In this document: in pieces, positions 8,835 through 16,565 of the stretch
How positions within the stretch are numbered: position 1 is the stretch's first letter
How the letters are laid out: the number at the start of each line of letters is the position of its first letter
From: Neobacillus niacini NBRC 15566
GTDB lineage: Bacteria; Bacillota; Bacilli; Bacillales; Cytobacillaceae
Length of the DNA stretch: 64,000 bases
NCBI RefSeq assembly: GCF_001591505.1
Contig: NZ_BCVA01000011.1
Location: 1-64,000 of the forward strand
Direction of reading: 5' to 3'
The notes under the pieces: model-generated
Databases searched by the model: none
Told to the model about the DNA's origin: nothing
The model's input: the letters and a program-made list of their open reading frames with translations, nothing else
Made by a program: the position numbers and the translations under genes

Positions 8835-8835
8835 A

Positions 8836-9108
8836 TTAACCACCTGCAACTGGAGGAAAAAGTGCAAATTGATCGGTTTCTTTTACAATGGTCTTAAGAC
8901 CATCCAAATGAATAATATTTCTTCCGTTAATGAATACATGAACAAATGGAAGAAGCTCTTTTTCAGGCGTAAATATTTCATCCTTAAGATCAGGGAACAT
9001 TTCCACCATCTTATCAAGTACATCAATGACCTGCTGCCCTTCCGGTCTAACTTCTACCCCAACTCCGCCGCAAATTTGCCGGAGATTCGCAAACACTCTT
9101 ACTAGCAT
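8836..9108 (-). CDS. moaD: MoaD/ThiS-family sulfur carrier protein
   Basis: A 90-residue beta-grasp protein ending in FALFPPVAGG. The C-terminal Gly-Gly is the site activated by MoeB/ThiF-type enzymes and thiocarboxylated. VRVFANLRQICGG at the start and FVHVFINGRNI in the middle fit the MoaD fold as found next to archaeal and bacterial AOR genes. ATG 9108 is preferred: GGAG lies 8 nt upstream, whereas the alternative GTG at 9117 overlaps that Shine-Dalgarno. Expected role: sulfur donor for the metal-binding pterin of AOR. It is first in a two-gene unit with the 90-residue hypothetical protein. Confidence 0.88.
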   Translation of the reverse strand: MLVRVFANLRQICGGVGVEVRPEGQQVIDVLDKMVEMFPDLKDEIFTPEKELLPFVHVFINGRNIIHLDGLKTIVKETDQFALFPPVAGG

Positions 9109-9174
9109 AACAAACACTCCTCTCCCCTTACTTAAATAGTAAAACTATTTGCACTTCTTGTCATCTTTTTTTGA

Positions 9175-9211
9175 ACTAAAAAAAGAGCAGCCGGTAAACC
9201 GACTGCTCTTT
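9175..9211 (-). terminator. Intrinsic terminator after yisL
   Basis: Stem AAAGAGCAG at 9182-9190 pairs with 9203-9211, with an inner GGT/ACC. An A run at 9178-9184 gives the U tract on the minus strand. Confidence 0.8.
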
Positions 9212-9225
9212 CTAACAAATTAATC

Positions 9226-9585
9226 TTATACGTAAAAAATCGACATTGGCAGTTTATCAAATCCTAAATACAATACAAGTAAGAAGGCGATAACGAACTG
9301 TATCCACAAAACGGAAGTCTTTCTATTTTGTGCAACCTTGCTAAGGATCATTTCAAATAAACCAATGACCCAAATGCCTACTACGGCTTTTAATATATAC
9401 AACAAATCAATATTAGACACCATGAATAGAAGTCCAACACCCGTTGCAATGATTAACAGATAAAGAACACGCAGAATCATTCGCACAATTTTAGCGCCCT
9501 TTTCTTTCCCGCCTTTTAGTAAAAATATAGCGACAATAAACAAAATTAGGGCTAATACCCAAGCTGTAACGTGACCATGAATCAT
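9226..9585 (-). CDS. yisL: YisL-family four-helix membrane protein
   Basis: A 119-residue protein that is almost entirely hydrophobic, with four predicted membrane helices and short loops. The opening MIHGHVTAWVLALILF and the GVGLLFMVSN segment are typical of the YisL (DUF1516) family. Function is unknown. In B. subtilis yisL also lies close to gerP, which supports the name. It is monocistronic, with its own terminator downstream. Confidence 0.85.
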   Translation of the reverse strand: MIHGHVTAWVLALILFIVAIFLLKGGKEKGAKIVRMILRVLYLLIIATGVGLLFMVSNIDLLYILKAVVGIWVIGLFEMILSKVAQNRKTSVLWIQFVIAFLLVLYLGFDKLPMSIFYV

Positions 9586-9663
9586 TTAATCTTCCTCCTA
9601 TGTATCAATAGCTTATAGCAACACTATCATACCATAGGCCTTGCCAAAATTCCTAAAGAAAAG

Positions 9664-10272
9664 CTAATAATAAGAACCTTCTAGTGGATTCACAGTAAAA
9701 ATATCTCTAAGCACAATATTGTCATCCTTGATCCCCTGAACCTCTGTTATCTTCGTAATTTTTCTTTTTCCATCATTTAAGCGTGAAAGGTGGATTATGA
9801 TGTCAATAGTACCAGCGATTTGTTCCCTAATCTCATTGATAGGCAAATTCATCCCTTCAAGATAGGCAATGACTTCTAAACGGTCAATCATATTACGCGG
9901 GCTGCTGGAATGTCCTGTTGCAAGAAAACCATCAAGTCCTCTATTTTGTTTCCGAAGTATTTCACGTACATTTTTACCACGAACATCTCCAAGAATATTC
10001 CTTTCCTCTCTTGGAATGAAAGTAGAAAGGGCATTGGCAAGGGTTTTTTTACCTGCACCTGCTCCTCCGCTCACTACGATATTTAACCTAGCTCTCACAC
10101 ATGTAGAGAGGAAGAGGGCCATTTCTTTTGACATGGTCCCGTTACAAATTAAATCCTGTAAGTCTAGAGGTTTCCAGGAATACTTTCTATTAGCCAGCCT
10201 AGCCGAATTGTATAATTTGTGATTAATACCTTGTCCCTGATGATTTTGTTCGATTTGTTTTAATAGCCCCAT
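9664..10272 (-). pseudogene. Truncated CpaF/TadA-type secretion ATPase, probably non-functional
   Basis: A 202-residue relic of a CpaF/TadA (T2SS/Flp pilus) ATPase of normally about 450 residues. The N-terminal half is missing. What remains aligns from the helix before Walker A to the C-terminus: GLDGFLATGHSSSPRNMIDR and EQIAGTIDIIIH are canonical. Two lesions are visible. Walker A reads GGAGAGKKT, with Lys replacing the Ser/Thr after the P-loop Lys (68-77). About 60 residues carrying the ASP box and most of Walker B appear deleted between PREER (87-91) and GDVRG (95-99). Start ATG 10272 follows AGGTGGGTGG; the open frame upstream to 10545 is the riboswitch leader, not protein. No other tad/flp genes are near. 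It may be a small protein with a new role, but decay is likelier. Confidence 0.7.
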
Positions 10273-10369
10273 AGATTCCACCCACCTTGTTTGTTTTTTG
10301 AAAACCAATTTACTCTCAAAACTTAAAGAAAATATGAACGAACGGTTAGGCAGGGGTCGATAAACAGAT

Positions 10370-10403
10370 AAAAACAACCCCGCCTTTACCGAAAGGGGGG
10401 TTA
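10370..10403 (-). terminator. Riboswitch-controlled intrinsic terminator
   Basis: On the minus strand AACCCCCCTTT (10392-10402) pairs with AAAGGCGGGGTT (10376-10387) with one bulged C and a CGGT loop, then TGTTTTT. It stands between the c-di-GMP aptamer and the cpaF-like start, as an expression platform should. Its CTTTCGGTAA segment is complementary to the aptamer 3' end. Confidence 0.85.
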
Positions 10404-10475
10404 ACAAATGAAGTACAACAGTGTACATAGAAAGACCTATGTAAACAATGCTGTTATCTACGAAAAACACCCTGT

Positions 10476-10560
10476 TCTTTCGGTAACTGGCTGGCGTAGT
10501 GCAAATGCACCTTAGCCCCTTTAGCTTTGCGTCACTGATTTTCATCAGTTTTGCCTTTAT
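10476..10560 (-). promoter_or_regulatory. c-di-GMP-I (GEMM-I) riboswitch aptamer
   Basis: Read on the minus strand from 10560, the conserved GEMM-I elements occur in order: AAAGGCAAAAC; a CUGAU/AUCAG stem capped by a GAAA tetraloop; GACGCAAAGC; a receptor segment AAAGGGGCUAAGG; a stem UGCAUUUGCA; then ACGCCAGCCAGUUACCG. The invariant GACGCAAAGC and the GNRA loop/receptor pair make the assignment strong. The aptamer lies about 200 nt upstream of the cpaF-like start. c-di-GMP-I switches commonly control pilus, adhesin and motility genes, consistent with a Tad-type ATPase. Direction of control is inferred as OFF on ligand binding (see the terminator entry). Confidence 0.88.
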
Positions 10561-10737
10561 CGAGAATCAGTGTTTTTACATTTCCGACTGATCTCTTAAA
10601 TCTATCTTAAGTCCTTTTGCCTTCATCTCATATCCTACTATTTTATCATTTTTCACAAACAAATAGGTAATTTTACCTAATTCTATAATTTTCCCAACCA
10701 ATTAAGGTTGGATTTACTTTATTTGGGCGAATGAATC

Positions 10738-10764
10738 ACATTACACCAACCCATACATAAGATA
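10738..10764 (+). promoter_or_regulatory. Sigma-K-type promoter of the gerP operon
   Basis: CATAAGATA at 10756-10764 matches the sigma-K -10 pattern CATANNNTA exactly. CAC-A at 10737-10740 supplies the AC-core -35 with a 16-nt spacer. B. subtilis gerP is transcribed by sigma-K in the mother cell, so both the match and its position 30 nt upstream of gerPA are as expected. Confidence 0.7.
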
Positions 10765-10794
10765 TTAGGAGAAAAAAGGTAAAGGGTGTTGTTT

Positions 10795-11019
10795 ATGCCA
10801 GCGATTGTAGGAGTTGCACAAGTCATATCACTTGGCAGCAGTTCCGTTTTTCATATTGGAGATGTCTACAAAATTATGCCATTTTCATCTGCAAGAACTT
10901 TCTCCGGTGCCGGTTCATTTAATACGGGTGAAAGTTTAAATGTTCATAATAATAATTTAAGTAATACGAACACAAACGATTCAGATGGTATTGATCAAGG
11001 AATCTTCCTTAATGCTTAA
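10795..11019 (+). CDS. gerPA: Spore germination protein GerPA
   Basis: A 74-residue small coat protein beginning MPAIVGVAQVISLGSSSVF, the family's usual N-terminus, so ATG 10795 is chosen over the upstream GTG at 10786. FHIGDVYKI and FSGAGSFNTGE are GerPA/GerPF hallmarks. GerP proteins sit in the spore coat and are needed for nutrients to reach germination receptors. It is first of six gerP genes, all in one orientation with short gaps. Confidence 0.92.
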   Translation: MPAIVGVAQVISLGSSSVFHIGDVYKIMPFSSARTFSGAGSFNTGESLNVHNNNLSNTNTNDSDGIDQGIFLNA

Positions 11020-11036
11020 GGAAAGGTTGGTTTTTT

Positions 11037-11279
11037 ATGAATTTTTATATCCAGCAATCCATTCAAATAAACTTTATTAAAATTAGCAGTATAACAAATT
11101 CTTCTGTCCTGCAGATTGGCAGTGCTGGAATTATTAAACCTGCCTCATATTTGTATAACACTGGAGGTTTTACAACGCCCGCACCAACTGCAGGAGGTAC
11201 TCAGACTACAACCGGGCAATCTGGCAGCCCCGCAGTGCCATTATCAGGTACAGGTTCGAGAGAAGAAGATTCAAAGTGA
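11037..11279 (+). CDS. gerPB: Spore germination protein GerPB
   Basis: An 80-residue protein beginning MNFYIQQSIQINFIKISSI, typical of GerPB, followed by SSVLQIGSAGIIKP. The tail is rich in Thr, Gly, Pro and Ser (TPAPTAGGTQTTTG), low complexity and probably disordered. It starts 17 nt after gerPA. Coat-located germination permeability factor by family. Confidence 0.9.
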   Translation: MNFYIQQSIQINFIKISSITNSSVLQIGSAGIIKPASYLYNTGGFTTPAPTAGGTQTTTGQSGSPAVPLSGTGSREEDSK

Positions 11280-11288
11280 GGTGATGGT

Positions 11289-11909
11289 ATGTACCAGGAT
11301 TATTCACAACTTCTTCAATGGGTCCAGATGACTTTACAGGCACAGGAAAATAGAATTGCAACTCTTGAACACACCATTCTAAAACTTCAGGAAGAAATAA
11401 ATCAATTAAAAGATAAGCCAAGTATTCGGGTTGATAAGATTGAATACAAATTCGATCAATTAAAGGTTGAAACTCTTGAAGGAACCTTAAACATTGGACT
11501 AAATCCATCCGATTTGGCAAATATTGAAGATTTTGCCGTGGAAAATCAATCCTTAAAAACACCTATCCATCCTAAGGCACAAATGCAGCGTTCTATGAAA
11601 ATCGAAGAATCTATTTATCAGTATTTAGAAACCGAACTGCCAGTGCTATTTAAGGAAACTCAAAACCAAATAAATGTTAGATTAGATGATTCCTATTTAG
11701 CTTTTATTAAACAAGATATCATGAAACAGCTTCCAGCCAGGATTGATTACCATATACAAAATGCTGGAGCCAATGAGCGGAATGGCGAACAATTCTCAGA
11801 GGAGAGCATTGTCGAATTACTTAAACAGGAAATTAGAAAAGGAATTTTAATCTTTATTAATCATTTACCAGAGAATGTGAAAGGAATGAATACACAAAAT
11901 GAACTTTGA
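11289..11909 (+). CDS. gerPC: Spore germination protein GerPC
   Basis: A 206-residue protein, the largest of the operon. Residues 1-40 form a clear coiled coil (QAQENRIATLEHTILKLQEE). Next comes SIRVDKIEYKFDQLKVETLEGTL cut by family pattern: the KIEYKFDQLKVE and LEGTLNIGL segments are conserved in GerPC. The C-terminal part is helical. AGGTGATGGT precedes the start. Its last 11 nt overlap gerPD. Confidence 0.9.
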   Translation: MYQDYSQLLQWVQMTLQAQENRIATLEHTILKLQEEINQLKDKPSIRVDKIEYKFDQLKVETLEGTLNIGLNPSDLANIEDFAVENQSLKTPIHPKAQMQRSMKIEESIYQYLETELPVLFKETQNQINVRLDDSYLAFIKQDIMKQLPARIDYHIQNAGANERNGEQFSEESIVELLKQEIRKGILIFINHLPENVKGMNTQNEL

Positions 11910-12069
11910 GGTATATAATCGAGATCTCCATGTTGATACCATTAGAATAATAGGAGTTGCAAGTTCGTCGCTCGTGATGGTAGGCGACACACAAACTATT
12001 CAATTGGCGTCAACTTTTGACACTCCCGCTGAATCACTTATCATCGGGCCGTTTGTCCCACTTTTTTAG
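11899..12069 (+). CDS. gerPD: Spore germination protein GerPD (short gene)
   Basis: A 56-residue protein found by reading the gap between gerPC and gerPE. It begins MNFEVYNRDLHVDTIRI and ends ESLIIGPFVPLF, matching GerPD in length and in the SLIIGPF signature. GVASSSLVMVGDTQTI is the shared GerP core. It overlaps the end of gerPC by 11 nt in another frame, implying translational coupling. Confidence 0.88.
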   Translation: MNFEVYNRDLHVDTIRIIGVASSSLVMVGDTQTIQLASTFDTPAESLIIGPFVPLF

Positions 12070-12083
12070 GGGTGCTAAAGTTT

Positions 12084-12464
12084 ATGCTCCAGAGATCTTC
12101 TGTCGTAAACAGGGTTAATGTGACCTCTGCTTCCTTTGCCTCTATCATTCAGCTTGGAGATTCCCGTATTATTAATGGATTTTCACGTGCCTTGGCTGTT
12201 CAAAGGGAAGCTGAAGTTTTTAATACAAAAGAAGGTAATTTTTCAAACTATCCTGTGTTTTCTGAACCAATCCCTTTTTTGCCAATAAATGAGAGTATTA
12301 CGATATCTACTCATAATTGCCTTCCTATCATTAAGGTCAACACTATATCTATCCTTGCAATGTCCTCGGATGCCATACTGCATGTAGGAAACAGTGAAAA
12401 CGTCTCAATGGAAGTAAGGGTTAAACATATCAGACAACTGCAGCATAGAGGGGGTGAACAATGA
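12084..12464 (+). CDS. gerPE: Spore germination protein GerPE
   Basis: A 126-residue protein starting MLQRSSVVNRVNVTSASFAS. ATG 12084 has AGGGGTG 9 nt upstream; an in-frame GTG at 12072 falls inside that Shine-Dalgarno and is rejected. The ASIIQLGDSRIINGFSRALA segment and the later ISILAMSSDAILHVGNSE segment are two copies of the GerP-like beta motif. Coat protein needed for efficient germinant access, by family. Confidence 0.88.
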   Translation: MLQRSSVVNRVNVTSASFASIIQLGDSRIINGFSRALAVQREAEVFNTKEGNFSNYPVFSEPIPFLPINESITISTHNCLPIIKVNTISILAMSSDAILHVGNSENVSMEVRVKHIRQLQHRGGEQ

Positions 12465-12541
12465 CAAGGCCGTTAGAATACAATATCACAAGCTCGCTAA
12501 GGGCAAGTAAAGAAAAGGATGTTAGTAAATGCCAGCGATAA
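12461..12541 (+). CDS. Possible 26-residue peptide between gerPE and gerPF
   Basis: ATG 12461 overlaps the gerPE stop (ATGA), and the frame stays open through MTRPLEYNITSSLRASKEKD to a TAA inside gerPF. It may only keep ribosomes moving to gerPF. No family is recognised, and no strong ribosome site of its own is seen beyond GGGGGTG in gerPE. Confidence 0.25.
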   Translation: MTRPLEYNITSSLRASKEKDVSKCQR

Positions 12542-12747
12542 TGGGTCCAGTTCAAATTGTGAATGTAAGCGGTGGAATTGTTCATTTTGGGGATACGGTA
12601 TATATTTCTCCAAAAAGTGCTACAAAGACCAATGCAGGTTCTGGAGGCTTTAATACAGGAGGAATTATATTTACTGCTAGCGGTTTAAGCGGCACAAATG
12701 TTCTTGATGCTAATTTGCTTGACCAGCCAATTGGCGGAAATAATTAG
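12529..12747 (+). CDS. gerPF: Spore germination protein GerPF
   Basis: A 72-residue protein starting MPAIMGPVQIVNVSGGIVH, with HFGDTVYISPKSATKT and a GSGGFNTGG motif as in GerPF and GerPA. It is last of the operon and is followed by a terminator shared with addA. The similarity to GerPA shows an ancient duplication within the operon. Confidence 0.9.
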   Translation: MPAIMGPVQIVNVSGGIVHFGDTVYISPKSATKTNAGSGGFNTGGIIFTASGLSGTNVLDANLLDQPIGGNN

Positions 12748-12783
12748 AAACGACATAAACGAGGATGTTTATGTCGTTTTCTA
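12744..12783. terminator. Bidirectional terminator between gerPF and addA
   Basis: TTAGAAACGACATAAAC (12744-12760) pairs with 12766-12783 around a GAGGAT loop, with one extra T. It overlaps the gerPF stop and lies 5 nt from the addA stop. Confidence 0.85.
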
Positions 12784-12788
12784 ATTGA

Positions 12789-15700
12789 CTATAGCTTTAC
12801 TACATGAGCACCGTCAAAGAAGAATAAAAATCTTTCATCGACTTTTCTTTTCCAAATTCTCTCCAATGCTTGCGTGTAAAGATTGATTTGCAGCAGGTAC
12901 CGTTGTTCAAGTATTGGTTTGGCCTGTTCAAAACCACCTTTGTAACGATCTCTTATCCCGTCTGATTTAAAATCAATAAGAACAAGGCCATTTTCATCCT
13001 CAAACACACAGTCGATTATCCCCTGAACAAACACAGATTCATCTTGGCCCTTCCATGTTGGATAAACTTCAGCAGCAGGTAAGGATAGGGTAAAAGGAAT
13101 CTCACGGCTCACTGCCTTTGCCTTTAACATCCTCTTACCTAAATCTGACTCAAAAAATTTCCCAATGAGCTGTGTATCAATGACCTCCGCCTGTTCGACC
13201 GTTATCAGCTCATTATTAACCATGGCCTCGATTTGTGTCTTAACAGATTCTATTGTCACAGGTCTTGCTAAATCGACATGCTGCATGACCATATGGAGGG
13301 CAGTCCCTCTTTCAGCAGGGCTAAGCGCCTTTTCCTGCATAAACTTAGGGCGTTTTGTAATCGATTTTTTAAATTTGCTTAATAATTCAGTACCACTATG
13401 CTCATCGGACATTTCCCTCTGACGTTTCATTTCGGATACGGATTGCTTCGAGCGATGGGTTGAGGCATTGGCAAAGTAGTATTCCCATGTTAAACGAGAC
13501 TGAATTTCTTCTTTAAAAGGAGATGTTAAAGGTATCATTTCCTTATTCTCTACCTTATCTAGGAGGGTGTCCTCCTCCAAGCTTTTAATAACTTCCTGAT
13601 TTTTGACTTCGTCTGCATGTATTATTGTAATTTTCCAAGCAGAAGGGTGACAGGTTATTTCATCAGGAAGGAATGAGTTTTGAATCTCACTCTTCATTAA
13701 TTCTTTACTGTCTTTGTGACGAATTAACGCAGGGCCAACCCAATCCATGTAACAGCCTGCCGCCGCTCTTTCATAATCCTTGAGAAGCCAGTTTTGATTA
13801 GTAGAAACATCAGACCACTGATCTATTTTCTTTTCTGTATCCTTCATAGTCCCTATTAAATATAACTTTTCCTTGGCCCGTGTAAGCGCCACATACAGAA
13901 CCCGCATTTCTTCTGCAAGCATTTCCATCTTCTTTCTACGCTTAAAAGCTATTTGAGGCAAAGATGGATAGGAAATTCGTTTTTCCACATTTACATACTT
14001 TGATGCAAAGCCGAACTCTTTGTCGAGCATATAAGGCTTCCGGATATCAGACAGATTAAAATTACGCGACAATCCTGCAATAAACACAACTGGAAATTCT
14101 AGTCCTTTACTGCTATGAATGGTCATAATCCGCACAACATCTTCTTGCTCTCCGAGTGCTCTTGCTGCTCCTAGGTCATCGCCTCTTTCAATCATTCTTT
14201 CTACAAATCGCAGAAAGCGGAATAACCCTCGAAATGAAGTTTGTTCATATTGCCTTGCACGATCATACAACGCTCGTAAGTTTGCCTGCCGCTGTTTACC
14301 ACCTGGCAAACCACCTGCAAAGTCATAAAACTGTGTATCCCGGTAAAGCTGCCAAATTAAATCTGATAGCGAACCCTGACGTGCCATCGAACGCCATTGT
14401 TCCAAAAAGTCATAAAAACGACGAACCTTTTCATATAAAAACACTGTTTTTTCTGTTGGTCCGCTTCTACAGAAATTCTTAACAGCCTCCCAAAAAGTCC
14501 CCTTGTTGTACATACGTATTTGTGCGAGTTCCTCCTCGTTGAGCCCAACAATTGGAGACCGTAAGACCGAAGCCAACGGTATATCTTGAAATGGGTTATC
14601 AATCACTCTTAGCAACGACATCATGATCGCTACTTCCGTTGCTTCAAAATAACCAGAGGAAAGGTTCGCATAAATCGGTATGCCCTGTTGTTTAAATTCC
14701 TCCATTATTTGTGGTGCCCAGGTCATGGAGCGAAGAAGAATCACTATATCTCGATACATAATCGGACGATAAGAATTGGTTTTTGGGTTATAAACCTTGG
14801 TTTCATTCTCGATCAACTGTTTAATTTTTGAAGCCATTACTCTTGCTTCAAGCTGGGATTTTTCTAAATCCACCTCATCAAACTCAGAAGGTCCGATCTC
14901 CGTTTCTGCTTCAGCTGCTTCTGCAGATAATTCTTTACTATCATTATTTTGATCGATAAGTAATAGCTCAATTGGAAATGGTTCATCTTCTGGATATGGT
15001 GCACCCGGCCTTAATTCAGCAGCTTCATCATATTCAATTTCTCCAACCTTTACACCCATAAGTTGTTTAAATAAATAGTTTGTCCCATCCAGTACTTCTT
15101 TCCGGCTTCTAAAATTACGAGCCAGATCAATTCGTAATCCAGTGCCATTACCATCCTGCCTGAAACGGTTATATTTTCCTAAAAATAAATTAGGCTCAGC
15201 TAATCGAAACCGATAAATGGACTGTTTGACGTCGCCCACCATGAACAGATTACCATTCGTCTCATCTTCTTTTGATACCAGCTTTAATATGGTTTCCTGA
15301 ACCATATTGACATCTTGGTATTCATCCACAAATACTTCATTAAACTGTTGGCGATAAGCTACCGCTGCTTCCGATGGAAGAAACTCTCCTGCAGTATTTA
15401 TTTCTCCTGTCAATATTTCTAGGCAATAATGTTCTAAATCGGCATAGTCCACAAGTCCTTTTTCACGCTTCGCTTTCTCAAAGCGCGAAGAGAAAACAGT
15501 GACCAAATGAACCAGTGTTTCAATGAGCGGGCGCATTTCAGCCATATCCCGTAAGAAGCCTTCTGGTTTTCGCAAAAACAGCTCTTCTTTAATATCTTGG
15601 ATCCTCTTTTTAGCCTTATCACGTAGTTTTTGCGCTTTTTCAGTCAACTCTTTGTCGAAGTGATCGCCTTTAACTTGTTTTGCTCGGGAAAATGACCATG

Positions 15701-16565
15701 TCTGCATGGCCTGATAAAGAGCTGACCACGAGTCACGGTTTGCCTGGATAAGCGTATTAATCACATTTATATCATCAAGAAAATTTTCCGCCCTTGGTGC
15801 CGGACCACCTGGAAGCTTTGTCACTTCCAAGCCCCGCTCAATCAATTCCTTTGCACCTTCCAATTGAAGTTCCATATCAAAAACAAGCGCTTGAATGAAT
15901 GGTAATTCTTCAAGATTTGTAATAGAAGCAACATCATACATACCTATCATTGACTGTAAATAATGACTAGGCACAGGGTTTGACCGTGCAAAATCATAAA
16001 TATCTCTCACTATATCCATTAGGGCACTATCACTGCGATCGCTGGTAAAGGAATCTACTAGCCTAAAAAATGGCTCATTATCTTTTTTTCCATACTCCTC
16101 TTCAAATAGCTCGTCCATGACTTCATCCCGAATTAATTGTGCCTCTGTTTCATCAGCAATTCTAAATCCAGGGTCAACATCAATAAGGTAATAGTATTTA
16201 CGGATAACCTCCATGCAAAAGGAATGCAATGTGGAGATGGAGGCTTTGTTTAATAGGCTAAGCTGCTTTCGTAAATGCCTGGATCCGGGATCCTTATTAA
16301 TCGCTTTTTCCAATGCTTCTCCGATACGATGACGCATTTCAGCTGCAGATGCGTTCGTAAATGTTACCACTAATAACTCATCCACATTAATAGGGTCTTC
16401 TTCTGATAGAATCTTTTGGATAATTCGCTCGACCAAAACCGCTGTTTTACCTGAGCCTGCTGCGGCTGCGACAAGAATATCTTTATTTTTCCCCATAATC
16501 GCTTTCCATTGGTCTTCCGTCCAGGTTGCCCCCTCTGGTTTAGGAGGTATTACAAAATTACTCAT
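12789..16565 (-). CDS. addA: AddA, helicase-nuclease subunit A
   Basis: A 1258-residue UvrD-family helicase plus RecB-type nuclease. With AddB it resects double-strand breaks for RecA loading. Walker A AAAGSGKTAVL has its Lys at residue 40. VDEYQDVN (Walker B), GDVKQSIYRFR, RIMTIHSSKGLEFPVVF and VLYVALTRAKEKLYL are the helicase motifs. The C-terminal nuclease motif VLIDFKSDGI supplies the catalytic Asp-x-Lys. Length fits the family. The start ATG 16565 overlaps the end of addB by 8 nt, so the two are co-translated. No frameshift or missing motif. Confidence 0.97.
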   Translation of the reverse strand: MSNFVIPPKPEGATWTEDQWKAIMGKNKDILVAAAAGSGKTAVLVERIIQKILSEEDPINVDELLVVTFTNASAAEMRHRIGEALEKAINKDPGSRHLRKQLSLLNKASISTLHSFCMEVIRKYYYLIDVDPGFRIADETEAQLIRDEVMDELFEEEYGKKDNEPFFRLVDSFTSDRSDSALMDIVRDIYDFARSNPVPSHYLQSMIGMYDVASITNLEELPFIQALVFDMELQLEGAKELIERGLEVTKLPGGPAPRAENFLDDINVINTLIQANRDSWSALYQAMQTWSFSRAKQVKGDHFDKELTEKAQKLRDKAKKRIQDIKEELFLRKPEGFLRDMAEMRPLIETLVHLVTVFSSRFEKAKREKGLVDYADLEHYCLEILTGEINTAGEFLPSEAAVAYRQQFNEVFVDEYQDVNMVQETILKLVSKEDETNGNLFMVGDVKQSIYRFRLAEPNLFLGKYNRFRQDGNGTGLRIDLARNFRSRKEVLDGTNYLFKQLMGVKVGEIEYDEAAELRPGAPYPEDEPFPIELLLIDQNNDSKELSAEAAEAETEIGPSEFDEVDLEKSQLEARVMASKIKQLIENETKVYNPKTNSYRPIMYRDIVILLRSMTWAPQIMEEFKQQGIPIYANLSSGYFEATEVAIMMSLLRVIDNPFQDIPLASVLRSPIVGLNEEELAQIRMYNKGTFWEAVKNFCRSGPTEKTVFLYEKVRRFYDFLEQWRSMARQGSLSDLIWQLYRDTQFYDFAGGLPGGKQRQANLRALYDRARQYEQTSFRGLFRFLRFVERMIERGDDLGAARALGEQEDVVRIMTIHSSKGLEFPVVFIAGLSRNFNLSDIRKPYMLDKEFGFASKYVNVEKRISYPSLPQIAFKRRKKMEMLAEEMRVLYVALTRAKEKLYLIGTMKDTEKKIDQWSDVSTNQNWLLKDYERAAAGCYMDWVGPALIRHKDSKELMKSEIQNSFLPDEITCHPSAWKITIIHADEVKNQEVIKSLEEDTLLDKVENKEMIPLTSPFKEEIQSRLTWEYYFANASTHRSKQSVSEMKRQREMSDEHSGTELLSKFKKSITKRPKFMQEKALSPAERGTALHMVMQHVDLARPVTIESVKTQIEAMVNNELITVEQAEVIDTQLIGKFFESDLGKRMLKAKAVSREIPFTLSLPAAEVYPTWKGQDESVFVQGIIDCVFEDENGLVLIDFKSDGIRDRYKGGFEQAKPILEQRYLLQINLYTQALERIWKRKVDERFLFFFDGAHVVKL

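Noticed and set aside
10273-10545. Open frame extending the CpaF-like gene upstream by 91 residues
   Set aside because: It reads through the c-di-GMP riboswitch and its terminator; a strong ribosome site lies before ATG 10272.
12072-12083. GTG start for gerPE
   Set aside because: GTG 12072 lies in the Shine-Dalgarno of ATG 12084, which gives the family N-terminus.
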